Source: Oryzomonas japonica
GTDB taxonomy: Bacteria; Desulfobacterota; Desulfuromonadia; Geobacterales; Pseudopelobacteraceae
Assembly: GCF_008802365.1 (NCBI RefSeq)
Contig: NZ_VZQZ01000009.1
Span: 1 to 60,183, forward strand
Length of the DNA stretch: 60,183 nucleotides
Direction: 5' to 3'
Positions 35,971-46,472 of this stretch are shown here, one piece after another. The position numbers were made by a program, and so were the translations under genes. Every line of letters starts with the position of its first letter. The stretch's first letter is position 1. The notes under the pieces were generated by a model. That model searched no databases and was not told the origin of the DNA. It saw nothing but the letters and a program-made list of their open reading frames with translations.

Positions 35971-37956
35971 ATGAGTCCCCTTGAACTGGCACTGGTCGCA
36001 GCCCTTTTCTGCCTTCTTTCCGGCATCCCGGCTCTGTGGCCCCGCGTACCGCTCTTTACCGGCCGCAAAATCTCGGGTTGCTTCATGGCGGCCGGCGCCC
36101 TGACCGGCCTGGGCGCCGCGTTGTGGGTTCTCCTCAAAGACGGACCGGGGGGCGCCTACGCACTGGCGTGGCACTTCCCCATGGGCGAGTTGGCCTTTCG
36201 CCTCGACCCCCTGTCGGCATTCTTTTTCATCCCCCTCTTCATCGTCGCCACCTGCATCTCCCTCTACGGCTGCGGTTACTGTTCCACCACGCCGGACAAC
36301 CGGGGCGAATCCCTTGTCACGTTCTATTTCGGCGTGGCTGTAGCGGCCATCGTCATGCTGCTTTTGGCCGCCAACGGCATCACGCTGCTGTTTTTCTGGG
36401 AAGCCATGGCCTTTGGCACGTTCCTGGCCATGTGCCTGGAACACGACAAACCGGAGGTCAGCCGGGCCGGACTCCACTATCTGGTGGCCAGCCATGGGAC
36501 CACCATCTCCCTGTTCGTCCTGTTCGCCCTGTCCCCCTCCATGGGCGGTTCGCTCTTCCCTCCCCCCGGCTCCCTTGACCCGAACGGCTCGGGGGCCACG
36601 GCAATCCTCCTGGTCGCCCTCCTGGGCTTCGGCATCAAGGCGGGCATCATGCCGCTCCACGTCTGGCTCCCGGGGGCCCATGCCAACGCCCCGAGCAACA
36701 TCTCGGCACTCATGTCGGGCATCGTCCTCAAACTGGGGATCTACGGCCTGATCCGGGTGCTCTCCTTCTTCGGGCAGCCCCCCCTCTGGTGGGGGGCGCT
36801 GTTCCTCTGCCTGGGGATCGTTTCCGCCGTCGCCGGCGTCCTCTTCGCCATCGGCCAGCACGATATCAAGCGCCTGTTGGCCTATCACAGCATCGAGAAC
36901 ATCGGCATCATCGTCATGGCCATGGGGGTCGCCCTGTGCGGCCTTGCCACCGGCAACCGCATCATGTTCGTCCTTGGCCAGGCGGCAGCCCTGCTCCACG
37001 TGGTTAACCATGCCCTGTTCAAGTCATTGCTCTTCCTGGGGGCCGGGATCGTCGTGCACGGCACCGGTACCCGCGACATCGACCGCATGGGAGGCCTGGC
37101 CCGAGCCCTGCCGATCACGTCCGCGGCCTTCCTGACCGGCAGCGTGGCCATCTGCGGTCTGCCCCCCCTGAACGGGTTTGTCAGCGAATTTCTCCTGTAC
37201 CTCGGCATGTTTACCGGGTTCGCCACCTCGCCCGGCAGCAGCGCCGCCTTTCTGGCCCTGGCCGTACCGGCGCTGGCGCTGACCGGCGGCCTGGCCCTGG
37301 CCTGCTTCGTCAAGGTCTACGGCACGGTGTTCCTGGGCCTGCCCCGCAGCCCCCTCCCCCCCCGCCACGAGCACCCGGCCGCCACCAGCGCCATGGGCTG
37401 CCTGGCCGCCTGCTGCCTCCTGATCGGAGTGCTGCCGTTTAGCGCCACCCGCATCCTGGAGCCGGTCATCGCCGCCCTGTTCCCCCAACGGGACGCCCTG
37501 CTCCCCTCGATCCAGACCACCGCCGGCCTGGTCGGGCTGAGCATCGGGGCGGCGATTCTGTTCCTGCTCGTCTGCCTCCTGACGGTCTTCTACATCAACC
37601 GCCTCAAGGCGAAACCGCTGGAGGAGACCGGCACGTGGGACTGCGGCTATGCCGCCCCCTCCGCCTCCATGGAGTATACGGCCTCATCCCTCGCCGGGAT
37701 GCTGGTGGGCATCTTCGCCGCGATCCTGCGCCCCGAGCGCCACGAACCGGCCACCAACAAGCTGTTCCCAGGCCCGGAGCGCTTCGAGTCCCACGTCCCG
37801 GAGGTGGTGCTGGACAAGGGGATACTCCCGTTCCTCGGCGCCGTGGACCGGCGTCTCGCCCTCATCCGCAGGTTACAGAACGGCCAGTTGAACAGTTACA
37901 TCCTCTATATCTTCGTGGCGCTGATCGCCACCCTGTTGTTGTCCTATTTCTATTGA
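35971..37956 (+). CDS. HyfB/NuoL-like proton-translocating membrane subunit, orphan
   Basis: The protein has 661 aa from ATG 35971 (an upstream ATG at 35890 is in frame but gives a charged non-family tail; no strong ribosome site marks either). About 16 hydrophobic segments are present. The proton-channel core shows FWEAMAFGTFLAMCLEHD, GIKAGIMPLHVWLPGAHANAPSNISALMSG, HDIKRLLAYHSIENIGIIVMAMG and HALFKSLLFLGAGIVVHGTGTRDIDRMGG. These fit hydrogenase-4 component B of the NuoL/MrpA family. No other Hyf, Nuo or Mrp gene is adjacent: rho lies upstream and glyQ downstream. Partner proteins must be elsewhere or absent. Confidence 0.88.
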   Translation: MSPLELALVAALFCLLSGIPALWPRVPLFTGRKISGCFMAAGALTGLGAALWVLLKDGPGGAYALAWHFPMGELAFRLDPLSAFFFIPLFIVATCISLYGCGYCSTTPDNRGESLVTFYFGVAVAAIVMLLLAANGITLLFFWEAMAFGTFLAMCLEHDKPEVSRAGLHYLVASHGTTISLFVLFALSPSMGGSLFPPPGSLDPNGSGATAILLVALLGFGIKAGIMPLHVWLPGAHANAPSNISALMSGIVLKLGIYGLIRVLSFFGQPPLWWGALFLCLGIVSAVAGVLFAIGQHDIKRLLAYHSIENIGIIVMAMGVALCGLATGNRIMFVLGQAAALLHVVNHALFKSLLFLGAGIVVHGTGTRDIDRMGGLARALPITSAAFLTGSVAICGLPPLNGFVSEFLLYLGMFTGFATSPGSSAAFLALAVPALALTGGLALACFVKVYGTVFLGLPRSPLPPRHEHPAATSAMGCLAACCLLIGVLPFSATRILEPVIAALFPQRDALLPSIQTTAGLVGLSIGAAILFLLVCLLTVFYINRLKAKPLEETGTWDCGYAAPSASMEYTASSLAGMLVGIFAAILRPERHEPATNKLFPGPERFESHVPEVVLDKGILPFLGAVDRRLALIRRLQNGQLNSYILYIFVALIATLLLSYFY

Positions 37957-38083
37957 CGCCTTCCGCGGCGCCATATCACAGCGAATTACCGACAGTGACC
38001 CACATGCTCATCCTTGACCGGCGCCCCCATACCTGCTATTTTAACGGTTCTTTTTAATCTTTTCCCCTTTCGGAGGCATAATC

Positions 38084-38965
38084 GTGACATTTCAGGATCT
38101 TATCCTCTCCCTGCAAGGTTACTGGGCCAAGCAGGGGTGCATCATCCAGCAGCCCTACGACACGGAAAAAGGGGCCGGGACCTTCAACCCGGCCACCTTC
38201 CTGCGGGTTCTGGGGCCCGAGCCGTGGAAAGCCGCCTACGTGGAGCCTTCCCGACGGCCGACCGACGGCCGCTACGGAGAGAACCCCAACCGCCTGCAAC
38301 ACTACTACCAGTTCCAGGTAATCCAGAAACCCTCCCCCATCAATATCCTGGACCTGTACCTGGATTCCCTGCGGGCCATCGGCCTCGACCCCGCCAAGCA
38401 CGACATCCGCTTCGTGGAGGACGACTGGGAATCGCCGACCCTGGGGGCCTGGGGACTGGGATGGGAAGTGTGGCTGGACGGCATGGAGATCACCCAGTTC
38501 ACCTATTTCCAGCAGGCGGGGGGCATCGACCTCAAGCCGGTTTCGGGCGAGATCACCTACGGCTGCGAGCGGATCGCCATGTACCTGCAGGGGGTGGACA
38601 ATGTCTACGACCTGGTGTGGACCGAAGGGGTGAAGTACGGCGACATCCACCACGAGAGTGAGGTGGAATTTTCCCGGTACAACTTCGAGGAGGCCGATGT
38701 GCCCCTCCTCCTGGAACAATTCACCAAGTATGAGCAGGAGTGCCTCCGCCTGGCGGAAAAAGGGCTGGTGCTGCCGGCCTACGACTTTGTCATGAAGTGC
38801 TCCCACACCTTCAACCTGCTGGATGCCCGCGGCGCCATCTCGGTCACCGAGCGCGCCTCCTACATCGGCCGGGTACGCAACGTGGCCCGCACCTGTGCGG
38901 AAGAATACCTGCGGATGCGAGAGCGCCTCGGATTCCCGCTCTTGAAAGGAGGTGCCGCACGATGA
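38084..38965 (+). CDS. glyQ: glycyl-tRNA synthetase alpha subunit
   Basis: This 293-aa class II catalytic subunit starts at GTG 38084 with CGGAGG upstream. Motifs are [75 protein letters not shown] and [33 protein letters not shown]. It forms an alpha2beta2 enzyme with glyS, whose start overlaps its stop by four bases. Confidence 0.97.
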   Translation: MTFQDLILSLQGYWAKQGCIIQQPYDTEKGAGTFNPATFLRVLGPEPWKAAYVEPSRRPTDGRYGENPNRLQHYYQFQVIQKPSPINILDLYLDSLRAIGLDPAKHDIRFVEDDWESPTLGAWGLGWEVWLDGMEITQFTYFQQAGGIDLKPVSGEITYGCERIAMYLQGVDNVYDLVWTEGVKYGDIHHESEVEFSRYNFEEADVPLLLEQFTKYEQECLRLAEKGLVLPAYDFVMKCSHTFNLLDARGAISVTERASYIGRVRNVARTCAEEYLRMRERLGFPLLKGGAAR

Positions 38966-41025
38966 GCGCCAAAGAACTTTTTCTCGAAATCGGCACCGAG
39001 GAGATCCCGGCCGGGTTCATCCCCCGCGCCCTGGCCGAGATGGAGGCCATGATCAGCCGGGAGCTGACCAATGCCCGTCTTACCTTCGACACGGTGCAGA
39101 CCCTGGCCACGCCCCGCCGTCTGGCGCTGGTGGTCAAGGGGGTCCCCTCCCTGCAGCCCGACGCCGAGATCACCGCTACCGGCCCCTCCGTGAAGGCCGC
39201 CTACGACGCCACCGGCAAACCGACCAAGGCCGCCGAAGGCTTTGCCAAGGGACAGGGGGTCGATGTCGGTGAGCTTACGACCGTAACCACCGAGAAGGGC
39301 GAGTACCTGGCGGTGACGAAAAAGGTGACCGGCCGGCCGACCCACGAGCTTTTGTCCGAGATTCTGCCCAAGCTGATCGCCGACATCCCCTTCAAGAAGT
39401 CCATGCGCTGGGCCGACCTGGACGTGCGCTTCGCCCGGCCGATCCACTGGATCGTGGCCCTGTTCGACGGCGTCGTCGTGCCGTTTTCCTTCGGCATCGT
39501 GGAGAGCGGCACCCTGTCCCGCGGCCACCGTTTCATGGCCAACACCACCTTTCCGGTGAACAACTTTGCCCACTACCTGGAGGAATGCGAGCGGCATTTC
39601 GTCATCCCGGACCCGGAAAAGCGCAAGGAGATCATTCGCCGCGAGGCGCACCGCGTGGCCAAGGCCGCAGGCGGCCACCTCCTGCCGGACGAGGAGTTGC
39701 TGGACCAGATCGTCTACTTGGCCGAGTACCCCAGCGCCGTGCACGGCACCTTCTCCCCCGAGTTTCTCAAGGTGCCCAAGGAGGTGCTCATCACCTCCAT
39801 GCGCAGCCATCAGCGCTACTTCTCCATCGTGGACGAGGGCGGCAAGCTGTTGCCCGGCTTCATCACCATCAACAACACCCTGACCGACGACCCCTCGGTG
39901 GTGGTCAAGGGGAACGAGCGGGTTCTGCGCGCCCGGCTCTCCGACGCCCGCTTCTTCTTCGAGGAAGATCAGAAGGTCAAGCTGGACGACCGGGTGGAGG
40001 CGCTCAAGAAGGTGGTCTACCAGCAGAAACTGGGCACCTCCTTCGAAAAGATGGAACGCTTCCGCACCCTGGCCCAAGGGCTGGCGGAACAGCTCAACCC
40101 TGCGGTCAAAACACAGACGGCACGCGCCGCCTGGCTCTGCAAGGCCGACCTGGTGAGCGGCATGGTGGGCGAGTTCCCGGAGGTCCAGGGGATCATGGGG
40201 CGCGAGTACGCCCTGCTGGAGGGTGAGGAACCGGCGGTGGCGGGCGCCATTGCCGAGCATTACCTGCCGATCCAGGCCGGCGGCGAACTGCCCGCCTCGG
40301 ACATCGGCGCCTTTGTCTCCATTGCCGACAAGCTGGACACGGTCTGCGGCTGCTTCAGCGTGGGGCTCATCCCCACCGGCGCCGCCGACCCCTATGCCCT
40401 GCGGCGCGCCACCATCGGCATTATCGCCACGATCCTGGACAGGGGCTACCGCCTCTCCCTGACCGCCCTGATCGACCGGGCGCTGGACCTGTTGGCCGCC
40501 AAGCTGACGCGTCCCAAGGAACAGGCTGCGGCCGAGGTCGGGGAGTTTTTCCGCGGCCGCTTCGTCAACCTGCTGGCGGGCGGCTACCCCGCCGATGTCA
40601 TCGAGGCGGCGGTAGCGGCGGGCTTCGACGATCTCGTGCAGGTCCGGGACCGCATCGCGGCCCTGGCCCAATTCAAGTCCCACCCCGATTTCGAGCCGCT
40701 GACCGGGGCTTTCAAGCGGGTCGGCAACATCATCAAGGAAGGCCTGGACGCGCCGGTCGATCCGGCCCTGTTCCAGGACAGCGCGGAAACCGGGTTGTAC
40801 ACGGCCTTCCAGACGGTGAAGAACTCGGTGGAGAGCGGCATTGCCGCCGGGCGCTGGCAGGAGGCCCTGGCCGAGATCGCCGCCCTGCGCGGCCCCATCG
40901 ACGCCTTCTTCGACAAGGTCATGGTCATGGCCGAGGACGAGCGGATACGGACCAACCGCCTGGCCCTCCTCACGGCCATCGCCCGCATGTTCGGGCAGGT
41001 GGCCGACTTTTCCCGCATCGCGTAG
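38962..41025 (+). CDS. glyS: glycyl-tRNA synthetase beta subunit
   Basis: This 687-aa tRNA-binding subunit starts at ATG 38962, inside the glyQ stop (ATGA), with AAAGGAGG upstream. A longer open frame to 38740 only runs through glyQ. It opens [23 protein letters not shown]. It continues with [48 protein letters not shown]-type [19 protein letters not shown] and [20 protein letters not shown]-type [18 protein letters not shown]. The C-terminus carries the HD-like and DALR anticodon-binding region. Confidence 0.97.
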   Translation: MSAKELFLEIGTEEIPAGFIPRALAEMEAMISRELTNARLTFDTVQTLATPRRLALVVKGVPSLQPDAEITATGPSVKAAYDATGKPTKAAEGFAKGQGVDVGELTTVTTEKGEYLAVTKKVTGRPTHELLSEILPKLIADIPFKKSMRWADLDVRFARPIHWIVALFDGVVVPFSFGIVESGTLSRGHRFMANTTFPVNNFAHYLEECERHFVIPDPEKRKEIIRREAHRVAKAAGGHLLPDEELLDQIVYLAEYPSAVHGTFSPEFLKVPKEVLITSMRSHQRYFSIVDEGGKLLPGFITINNTLTDDPSVVVKGNERVLRARLSDARFFFEEDQKVKLDDRVEALKKVVYQQKLGTSFEKMERFRTLAQGLAEQLNPAVKTQTARAAWLCKADLVSGMVGEFPEVQGIMGREYALLEGEEPAVAGAIAEHYLPIQAGGELPASDIGAFVSIADKLDTVCGCFSVGLIPTGAADPYALRRATIGIIATILDRGYRLSLTALIDRALDLLAAKLTRPKEQAAAEVGEFFRGRFVNLLAGGYPADVIEAAVAAGFDDLVQVRDRIAALAQFKSHPDFEPLTGAFKRVGNIIKEGLDAPVDPALFQDSAETGLYTAFQTVKNSVESGIAAGRWQEALAEIAALRGPIDAFFDKVMVMAEDERIRTNRLALLTAIARMFGQVADFSRIA

Positions 41026-41029
41026 CAAA

Positions 41030-41070
41030 GGCCCCATGGGACTCATAAGTCCTATGAGTCCCATGGGGCC
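41030..41070. repeat. dispersed GGACT(C/T)AT repeat, family B (copy 3, perfect hairpin)
   Basis: A 17-bp perfect stem (GGCCCCATGGGACTCAT and its inverse) encloses the loop AAGTCCT. It lies five bases after the glyS stop. With no T run it is not a standard terminator, though a stem this long could slow polymerase or shield the mRNA 3' end. Confidence 0.85.
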
Positions 41071-41159
41071 CATGAAGCAAATATTATTAGCATCACTGGC
41101 AACGGCGCCGGTGACAACGCGTTGAACACTGCAATCATCCCCCAAGGAGCATGCCACCA

Positions 41160-42716
41160 ATGTCATTTATTGTACGCGTCATCATCGGCAACACCATCGT
41201 CATCCTGCTGGGCGTAACGGCCATGGTCACCCTCAATACCGGGAACGCGCTCTGGCTCGACATCCTCTTCGGCCTGGCCATGGTGGCCGCCACGTCACTG
41301 GTCCTCGGCATCATCAGCAGCCGCACCTTCAGCCCCCTGGCCGGCCTGGTGGCCGCCCTGGAAAAGGCCGCCGGCGGCGACCTGTCGGTGCGCGCGGAGG
41401 TCACGGGCGACGGAGAACTGGGCCGCCTCGCCGTTGCCTTCAACAGCATGATGACCGACATGAACAAGGCCATGCGGCAATTCTTCTCCGTGGCGGACCT
41501 GGTCCGGGACTCGGTGGAGATGGTCAGTTCCACGACCCACTCCATGGCCCTGGCGGCCGAGGATGTGGCCCAGCAAGCGAGTACCATCGCCACCGCCAGC
41601 GAGGAGATGTCCGCCACGTCGGGGGATATCGCCCGCAACTGCCTGTTTGCCGCCGAAAACGCCCAAAAGGCCACGGACCAGACCCACAGCGGCGCCCAAC
41701 TGGTCCAGAACAGCGCCCGGCTGATGGACAACATCGCCCAGCGGGTCAACGAGTCGTCCACCACCGTTGAGGGACTGGGGCAGCGCTCGGACCAGATCGG
41801 GGCCATCGTCAACACCATCCAGGACATCGCCGACCAGACCAACCTGCTGGCCTTGAACGCCGCCATCGAGGCGGCCCGGGCCGGGGAGCAGGGCCGCGGC
41901 TTCGCCGTGGTGGCCGACGAGGTGCGGGCCCTGGCGGAACGTACCACCAAGGCGACCAAAGAGATCAGCACCATGATCAAGTCCATCCAGGAGGAAACCC
42001 AGGCCGCCGTCGGCTCCATGTCCGAGGGGGTCGGCGAGGTGAAGCGCGGCACCGCGGAAACCACCCGCTCCGGGGAGGCGCTGGAGGACATCCTCAACAA
42101 GATCAACGACCTGACCATGCAGGTCAGCCAGATCGCCACCGCGGCCGAGGAGCAGACCGCCACCACCCAGGAGATCACCAACAACATCCAGATGATCACC
42201 GACGTGGTCAACGGCAACGTGGAGAACGCCCGGAGCACCACCGCGGCCACCGGCAAGCTGGCGAGCCAGGTGGATGAATTGCACCAGTTGGTCGGCCACT
42301 TCCGCCTCGCCAAGGTCATGGAGTGGGACAGCAGCTTCGCCACCGGGGTCAGCCAGTTCGACCAGCAGCATATAAAGCTGTTCGACATGGTCAACGAACT
42401 GCACGACGCCATGCAGCAAAAACGGAGCAAGGAGGCCATCGGCTCGATCCTCGGCCGCCTGATCGAATACACCGCCTCCCATTTCGGCGCCGAGGAAGAT
42501 GCCTTCCGCACATCGGGCTACCACGAGGCTGCCCAGCACAAACAGCACCATACCAAGCTGGTGGATCAGGTGCTCGATCTCCAACGCAAGTTCAACGCCG
42601 GCGAGACCCTCCTGACCCAGGACGTGATCATGTTCCTCCAGGACTGGCTGATCAACCACATCAAGGGTGTCGACCGGAAGTACGGCCCCCACCTGACTGC
42701 GAGCGGAATAAAATGA
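41160..42716 (+). CDS. methyl-accepting chemotaxis protein fused to a bacteriohemerythrin domain
   Basis: The protein has 518 aa from ATG 41160 (AAGGAG ten bases upstream; ATG 41151 is too close to it). Two hydrophobic segments at about 3-55 leave almost no periplasmic part. HAMP follows ([24 protein letters not shown]), then the signalling domain with the hairpin tip [36 protein letters not shown]. Residues about 385-510 are hemerythrin-like: [33 protein letters not shown] and [10 protein letters not shown] supply the His/Glu/Asp set for a di-iron site. It therefore probably senses oxygen or redox state through the C-terminal domain. Its stop overlaps the hisH start (ATGA). Confidence 0.93.
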   Translation: MSFIVRVIIGNTIVILLGVTAMVTLNTGNALWLDILFGLAMVAATSLVLGIISSRTFSPLAGLVAALEKAAGGDLSVRAEVTGDGELGRLAVAFNSMMTDMNKAMRQFFSVADLVRDSVEMVSSTTHSMALAAEDVAQQASTIATASEEMSATSGDIARNCLFAAENAQKATDQTHSGAQLVQNSARLMDNIAQRVNESSTTVEGLGQRSDQIGAIVNTIQDIADQTNLLALNAAIEAARAGEQGRGFAVVADEVRALAERTTKATKEISTMIKSIQEETQAAVGSMSEGVGEVKRGTAETTRSGEALEDILNKINDLTMQVSQIATAAEEQTATTQEITNNIQMITDVVNGNVENARSTTAATGKLASQVDELHQLVGHFRLAKVMEWDSSFATGVSQFDQQHIKLFDMVNELHDAMQQKRSKEAIGSILGRLIEYTASHFGAEEDAFRTSGYHEAAQHKQHHTKLVDQVLDLQRKFNAGETLLTQDVIMFLQDWLINHIKGVDRKYGPHLTASGIK

Positions 42717-43339
42717 TAGCGATCATCGACTACGGGATGGGCAACCTCCGTTCCGTCCAGAAGGGTTTCGAAAAGGTCGGTTTCGAGGCGGTGGTTACCG
42801 CCGATCCCCGGGTGGTGCTGGAAGCCGAAAAGATCGTCCTGCCGGGGGTGGGCGCCTTTCGCGATTGCATGCGCAACCTGGAGGCCGCCGGCTTCGTGGA
42901 GCCGATCCTCTCGGTCATCGCCCAGGGGCGTCCCTTTCTGGGGATCTGCGTCGGCATGCAACTCCTCTTCACCGACAGCACCGAATTCGGCCTCTACAAG
43001 GGCCTGGGGGTGATCCCCGGCCACGTGCTCCGTTTCCCCGAGGGGATGGAGGCAGGGGGGGAAAAGCTCAAGGTCCCCCAGATGGGGTGGAACCAGCTCT
43101 CCTTCAAGCGCCGTCCCCCCGCCTTCGAGGGGATCGCCGACAACGCCAACGTCTACTTCGTGCACTCCTACTACGTGAAGCCGGACGACGACGGCGTCAC
43201 CGCCACCACCACCGACTACGGCATCCAGTTCTGCTCCTCGGTCTGGCGGGACAACATCGTCGCCACCCAGTTCCATCCCGAGAAGTCCCAGGACGTGGGG
43301 TTGCGGATACTTAAAAACTTCGCCGCGATGAAGGATTAA
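42713..43339 (+). CDS. hisH: imidazole glycerol phosphate synthase glutaminase subunit
   Basis: This 208-aa class I amidotransferase starts at ATG 42713, overlapping the chemoreceptor stop. The triad is visible: the nucleophile Cys in [12 protein letters not shown], His in TQFHPEKSQ and the following Glu. GMGNLRSV and [11 protein letters not shown] form the N-terminal strand and oxyanion region. It gives ammonia to HisF. Separate hisF and hisA genes follow after a palindromic repeat. Confidence 0.96.
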   Translation: MIAIIDYGMGNLRSVQKGFEKVGFEAVVTADPRVVLEAEKIVLPGVGAFRDCMRNLEAAGFVEPILSVIAQGRPFLGICVGMQLLFTDSTEFGLYKGLGVIPGHVLRFPEGMEAGGEKLKVPQMGWNQLSFKRRPPAFEGIADNANVYFVHSYYVKPDDDGVTATTTDYGIQFCSSVWRDNIVATQFHPEKSQDVGLRILKNFAAMKD

Positions 43340-43348
43340 CGTCTAGAA

Positions 43349-43445
43349 TCTGCCACAGAGGCACAGAGACACAGAGGTTCACAGAGAAAACCAGAAACAG
43401 GTTGTGGTTTTGACGTTCTCCGTGTCTCTGTGTCTCTGTGGCAGA
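43349..43445. repeat. dispersed CAGAGACACAGAG inverted repeat, family A (copy 6)
   Basis: TCTGCCACAGAGGCACAGAG on the left is mirrored by CTCTGTGTCTCTGTGGCAGA on the right. The centre has AGAAAACCAGAAAC and TTTTGACGTTCTCC. It lies inside the his gene run, between hisH and hisA. Confidence 0.87.
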
Positions 43446-43480
43446 TGTTATTTTTTGGGTGTTCAAAATGAAAGGTACTT

Positions 43481-44212
43481 ATGATCGTCATACCCGCCAT
43501 TGATCTCAAGGAAGGAAAATGCGTCCGCCTCGAACAGGGGCTGATGGATAAGGATACGGTGTTCAACGACGACCCGGCCGCCCAGGCCCTGGAGTGGCAA
43601 CGCCAGGGGGCTGAACTGCTCCATATCGTAGATCTGGACGGTGCCTTTGCCGGCGAGCCGAAGAACCGGTCGGCCATCGAGGCCATCATCAAGGCGATCG
43701 CCATCCCGGCCCAGCTGGGGGGCGGTATCCGCGACCTGGCCACCATCGAGGCCTACCTTAGCCTGGGGTTGTCGAGGGTGATCATCGGCACGGCAGCCCA
43801 GCGCAACCCGGACCTGGTGAAGGAGGCCTGTCGCCGCTTCCCCGGCCAAATCGTGGTGGGCATCGACGCCAAAAACGGCATGGTGGCGGTCCAGGGATGG
43901 GCCGAGGTGACCGACATCAGCGCCGCCGACCTGGCCCGGAAATTCGAGGGGTTCGGGGTTGCGGCCATCATCTACACCGATATCAGCCGCGACGGCATGT
44001 TGCAGGGGCCAAACCTGGAGGCCACCAGGGCTCTGGCCGAAGCCGTCGCCATCCCGGTGATCGCCTCGGGCGGGGTCTCCCGCCTGGAGGACATCCGAAA
44101 CCTCATGGCCATCGAGAAGAGCGGCGTCACCGGGGTCATCACCGGCAAGGCGGTGTACACCGGCGCCATCAAACTGGCCGAGGCAATCGCCATCACCAAG
44201 GGAGAGGCCTGA
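43481..44212 (+). CDS. hisA: phosphoribosylformimino-AICAR-P isomerase HisA
   Basis: This 243-aa TIM-barrel isomerase of histidine synthesis has the N-terminal catalytic Asp in [17 protein letters not shown] and phosphate sites [10 protein letters not shown] and GVSRLEDI with the ASGG loop. The second Asp is in [20 protein letters not shown] lies before the start. The gap to hisF is one base. Confidence 0.96.
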   Translation: MIVIPAIDLKEGKCVRLEQGLMDKDTVFNDDPAAQALEWQRQGAELLHIVDLDGAFAGEPKNRSAIEAIIKAIAIPAQLGGGIRDLATIEAYLSLGLSRVIIGTAAQRNPDLVKEACRRFPGQIVVGIDAKNGMVAVQGWAEVTDISAADLARKFEGFGVAAIIYTDISRDGMLQGPNLEATRALAEAVAIPVIASGGVSRLEDIRNLMAIEKSGVTGVITGKAVYTGAIKLAEAIAITKGEA

Positions 44213-44213
44213 C

Positions 44214-44975
44214 ATGCTGACCAAACGCATCATCCCCTGCCTGGACGTCAAGGGGGGCCGGGTCGTCAAGGGGGTGCAGTTCCTGGAACTGCGGGACGCC
44301 GGGGACCCGGTGGAGATCGCCGAGATGTACGACCGGCAGGGGGCCGACGAGCTGACCTTCCTGGACATCACCGCCTCCAGCGACGAGCGTAACATCATCA
44401 TCGACGTGGTGCGCCGCACCGCCGAGCGGGTCTTCATGCCACTCACCGTGGGTGGCGGCATCCGCACCGTGGACGACATCCGTCGCCTGTTGAACGCCGG
44501 GGCCGACAAGACCTCCATCAACACCGCCGCCGTGCAGCGGCCGGAATTCGTCCAGGAGGCGGCCGAGCGCTTCGGCTCCCAATGCACCGTGGTGGCCATC
44601 GACGCCCGCCGCGTGCCGGGCGAACAACGCTGGGAGGTCTACACCCATGGCGGCCGCACGCCCACCGGCATCGACGCCGTGGAATGGGCCGTGAGGATGG
44701 AGGAGTACGGTTCGGGCGAGATCCTCCTCACCAGCATGGACCGGGACGGCACCAAGGACGGGTACGACCTGGAGTTGACCCGGGCCATCGTGGATGCGGT
44801 CTCCATACCGGTCATCGCCTCGGGGGGCGTGGGAAATCTGGAGCACCTGTACGACGGCTTCGTGAAGGCGGGGGCCGGGGCCTGTCTGGCCGCCTCCATC
44901 TTCCACTACCGGGAGTACACCATCGGCGAGGCCAAACAGTATCTTCACGATAAAGGGGTGGCGGTAAGATTATGA
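44214..44975 (+). CDS. hisF: imidazole glycerol phosphate synthase cyclase subunit HisF
   Basis: This 253-aa TIM barrel pairs with HisH. Catalytic Asp residues lie in [16 protein letters not shown] and [15 protein letters not shown]. Phosphate loops are [12 protein letters not shown] and [23 protein letters not shown] marks strand 5. Its end overlaps the hisE start. Confidence 0.96.
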   Translation: MLTKRIIPCLDVKGGRVVKGVQFLELRDAGDPVEIAEMYDRQGADELTFLDITASSDERNIIIDVVRRTAERVFMPLTVGGGIRTVDDIRRLLNAGADKTSINTAAVQRPEFVQEAAERFGSQCTVVAIDARRVPGEQRWEVYTHGGRTPTGIDAVEWAVRMEEYGSGEILLTSMDRDGTKDGYDLELTRAIVDAVSIPVIASGGVGNLEHLYDGFVKAGAGACLAASIFHYREYTIGEAKQYLHDKGVAVRL

Positions 44976-45298
44976 ACGAACGCGACGACATCATCCAGGC
45001 GGTGTACCAGGTCATCCTCGACCGCAAGAACAACCCCACGGAGAACTCCTATACCGCATCCCTGATGCACAAGGGGATCGACAAGATCCTCAAGAAGGTC
45101 GGGGAAGAGGCGACCGAGGTGGTCATCGCCGCCAAGGGGGGCAAGCGCGATGAGATCGTCTACGAGACCAGCGATCTCGTCTTCCATCTCCTGGTCCTTC
45201 TGGGGTACTGCGACATCCCCCCCGAAGAGATCTTCGCCGAACTGCGCCGGCGTTTCGGCATGTCGGGCATCGAGGAGAAGAACTCCCGCCCGGCATAA
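44972..45298 (+). CDS. hisE: phosphoribosyl-ATP pyrophosphatase HisE
   Basis: This 108-aa MazG-fold enzyme hydrolyses phosphoribosyl-ATP. Motifs are [31 protein letters not shown] and [15 protein letters not shown], giving the E-x2-E/E-x2-D magnesium site. It is a separate gene, not fused to HisI, and no hisI is present in the window. It overlaps hisF by four bases. Confidence 0.95.
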   Translation: MNERDDIIQAVYQVILDRKNNPTENSYTASLMHKGIDKILKKVGEEATEVVIAAKGGKRDEIVYETSDLVFHLLVLLGYCDIPPEEIFAELRRRFGMSGIEEKNSRPA

Positions 45299-45318
45299 CA
45301 TCCCGATACAATCTCAAA

Positions 45319-45464
45319 TCTGCCACCGAGACACAGAGACTCAGAGGAAAACCAAAAACGGGGGAAAAGCGCCGGCAGCCCCCCTGAAAAGAGGTTATGC
45401 CTTTGATGTTCTCCGTGTCTCCGTGTCTCCGTGTCTCCGTGTCTCCGTGTCTCGGTGGCGGCTG
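45319..45464. repeat. dispersed CAGAGACACAGAG inverted repeat, family A (copy 7, with tandem expansion)
   Basis: The left arm is TCTGCCACCGAGACACAGAG. The right arm contains the eight-base word CCGTGTCT repeated in tandem at about 45413-45452 before CTCGGTGGCGG. The expansion looks like slippage in the arm. It lies between hisE and the rpsU promoter. Confidence 0.85.
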
Positions 45465-45506
45465 TTGGCCTTTCCCCCGTGTCGGGTCGTGGTATTGACT
45501 TTTATA

Positions 45507-45534
45507 TTGACAATAGAATATTTGCTGTTATGAT
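45507..45534 (+). promoter_or_regulatory. sigma-70 promoter of the rpsU-dnaG-rpoD cluster
   Basis: TTGACA (45507-45512), a 16-bp AT-rich spacer and TATGAT (45529-45534) lie 80 bases before rpsU. It is the only clear promoter between hisE and rpoD. Confidence 0.75.
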
Positions 45535-45613
45535 AACAATCTTGCGAAATTCTTACATAACGGCCTCATACGCATCAGGATGTACCACTTTACAATGAGG
45601 GGGGGGATTATGG

Positions 45614-45811
45614 ATGCCGGGAGTAAAGATCAAGGAAAATGAACCATTTGAACTCGCCCTGAAGAAGTTCAAGAAACAGTGCGAAAAGGCGGGGATTCTT
45701 TCGGAGGTTCGCAAACGCGAGCACTACGAGAAGCCAAGCATCAAACGGAAGAAAAAGGCGATCGCCGCACGTAAGCGCGCCCTCAAGAAACAGCGTAAGA
45801 TGGTAGATTAG
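45614..45811 (+). CDS. rpsU: 30S ribosomal protein S21
   Basis: This 65-aa basic protein, [26 protein letters not shown], then [17 protein letters not shown], is the S21 family. GAGGGGGG lies upstream of ATG 45614. It opens the conserved macromolecular-synthesis gene order rpsU-(yqeY)-(cvpA)-dnaG-rpoD. Confidence 0.97.
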   Translation: MPGVKIKENEPFELALKKFKKQCEKAGILSEVRKREHYEKPSIKRKKKAIAARKRALKKQRKMVD

Positions 45812-45819
45812 GACAAGAC

Positions 45820-46263
45820 ATGACACTCAAGGAACAACTTGATACTGCGATGAAACAAGCCATGAAGGCGCGGGATGACCTGCGCCTTTCGGCTGTTCGC
45901 ATGGTCCGCTCCACGATCAAGAACCGCGAGATCGAGCAGCAGCGGGAGTTGGACGATCAGGGAGTCATTGAGGTCATCTCCTCCATGGTGAAACAACGCC
46001 GCGAGTCGATCCGGCTCTACGGCGAGGGCAACCGTCCCGATCTGGTGGCAAAGGAGGAAGCTGAGTTGGCGGTTCTGCTCGGCTTCCTTCCTGCCCAGCT
46101 GACCGGCGACGAGATCGCCGAACTGGTGGCCAAGGTCATCGGGGAAACAGAAGCCCACGGCATCAAGGACATGGGCAGGGTCATGAAGGCCCTTACCCCC
46201 CTGACGGCGGGCCGGGCTGACGGGAAGACCGTCAGCGACACGGTCAGGCGACTGCTCTCCTGA
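45820..46263 (+). CDS. GatB/YqeY domain protein
   Basis: This 147-aa helical protein of the YqeY family resembles the tail domain of GatB. It shows LKEQLDTAMKQAMKARDDLRLSAVRMVRSTIKN and a C-terminal MGRVMKALTPLTAGRADGKTVSDTVRRLL. A role in tRNA-dependent amidation is suggested by homology only. It follows rpsU by eight bases. Confidence 0.95.
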   Translation: MTLKEQLDTAMKQAMKARDDLRLSAVRMVRSTIKNREIEQQRELDDQGVIEVISSMVKQRRESIRLYGEGNRPDLVAKEEAELAVLLGFLPAQLTGDEIAELVAKVIGETEAHGIKDMGRVMKALTPLTAGRADGKTVSDTVRRLLS

Positions 46264-46305
46264 TGTGCCTGCCGGTGATTTCCGGTGATCGAAGTTCTGT
46301 ATTCT

Positions 46306-46349
46306 GTTACACGGAAGGGGCTATCTTTTGATCGCCCCTTCCGTGTAAC
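46306..46349 (+). terminator. 16-bp perfect hairpin after yqeY, possible terminator or attenuator
   Basis: GTTACACGGAAGGGGC pairs exactly with GCCCCTTCCGTGTAAC across a 12-base loop. No T run follows. It lies between yqeY and cvpA and may partly separate rpsU-yqeY from the downstream genes. The remaining spacer to 46472 shows nothing else. Confidence 0.6.
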
Positions 46350-46472
46350 AATTGTCTGTGCAATGACGTCTGTACCAATCAGGAGTAATGTGACGCCCCC
46401 CGCGAGCAACAACCGCCGGGAGGACGCGCACAGGCCGATATCTCTGCCCGACAGCCGGCACATGGTTCCCCG

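Noticed and set aside
35985-36002. TGGCAC-N5-GCA resembling a sigma-54 promoter
   Set aside because: It lies inside the start of the HyfB-like coding region, the -12 element is imperfect, and no enhancer site is visible.
38860-41166. 768-residue open frame on minus, opposite glyQ-glyS
   Set aside because: Composition (Gly/His/Gln/Arg-rich) is typical of antisense frames of GC-rich genes. glyQ and glyS are unmistakable on plus.
45412-45452. Short tandem CCGTGTCT repeats resembling the beginning of a CRISPR array
   Set aside because: The unit is eight bases without spacers and lies in the arm of a family A palindrome; simple slippage explains it.
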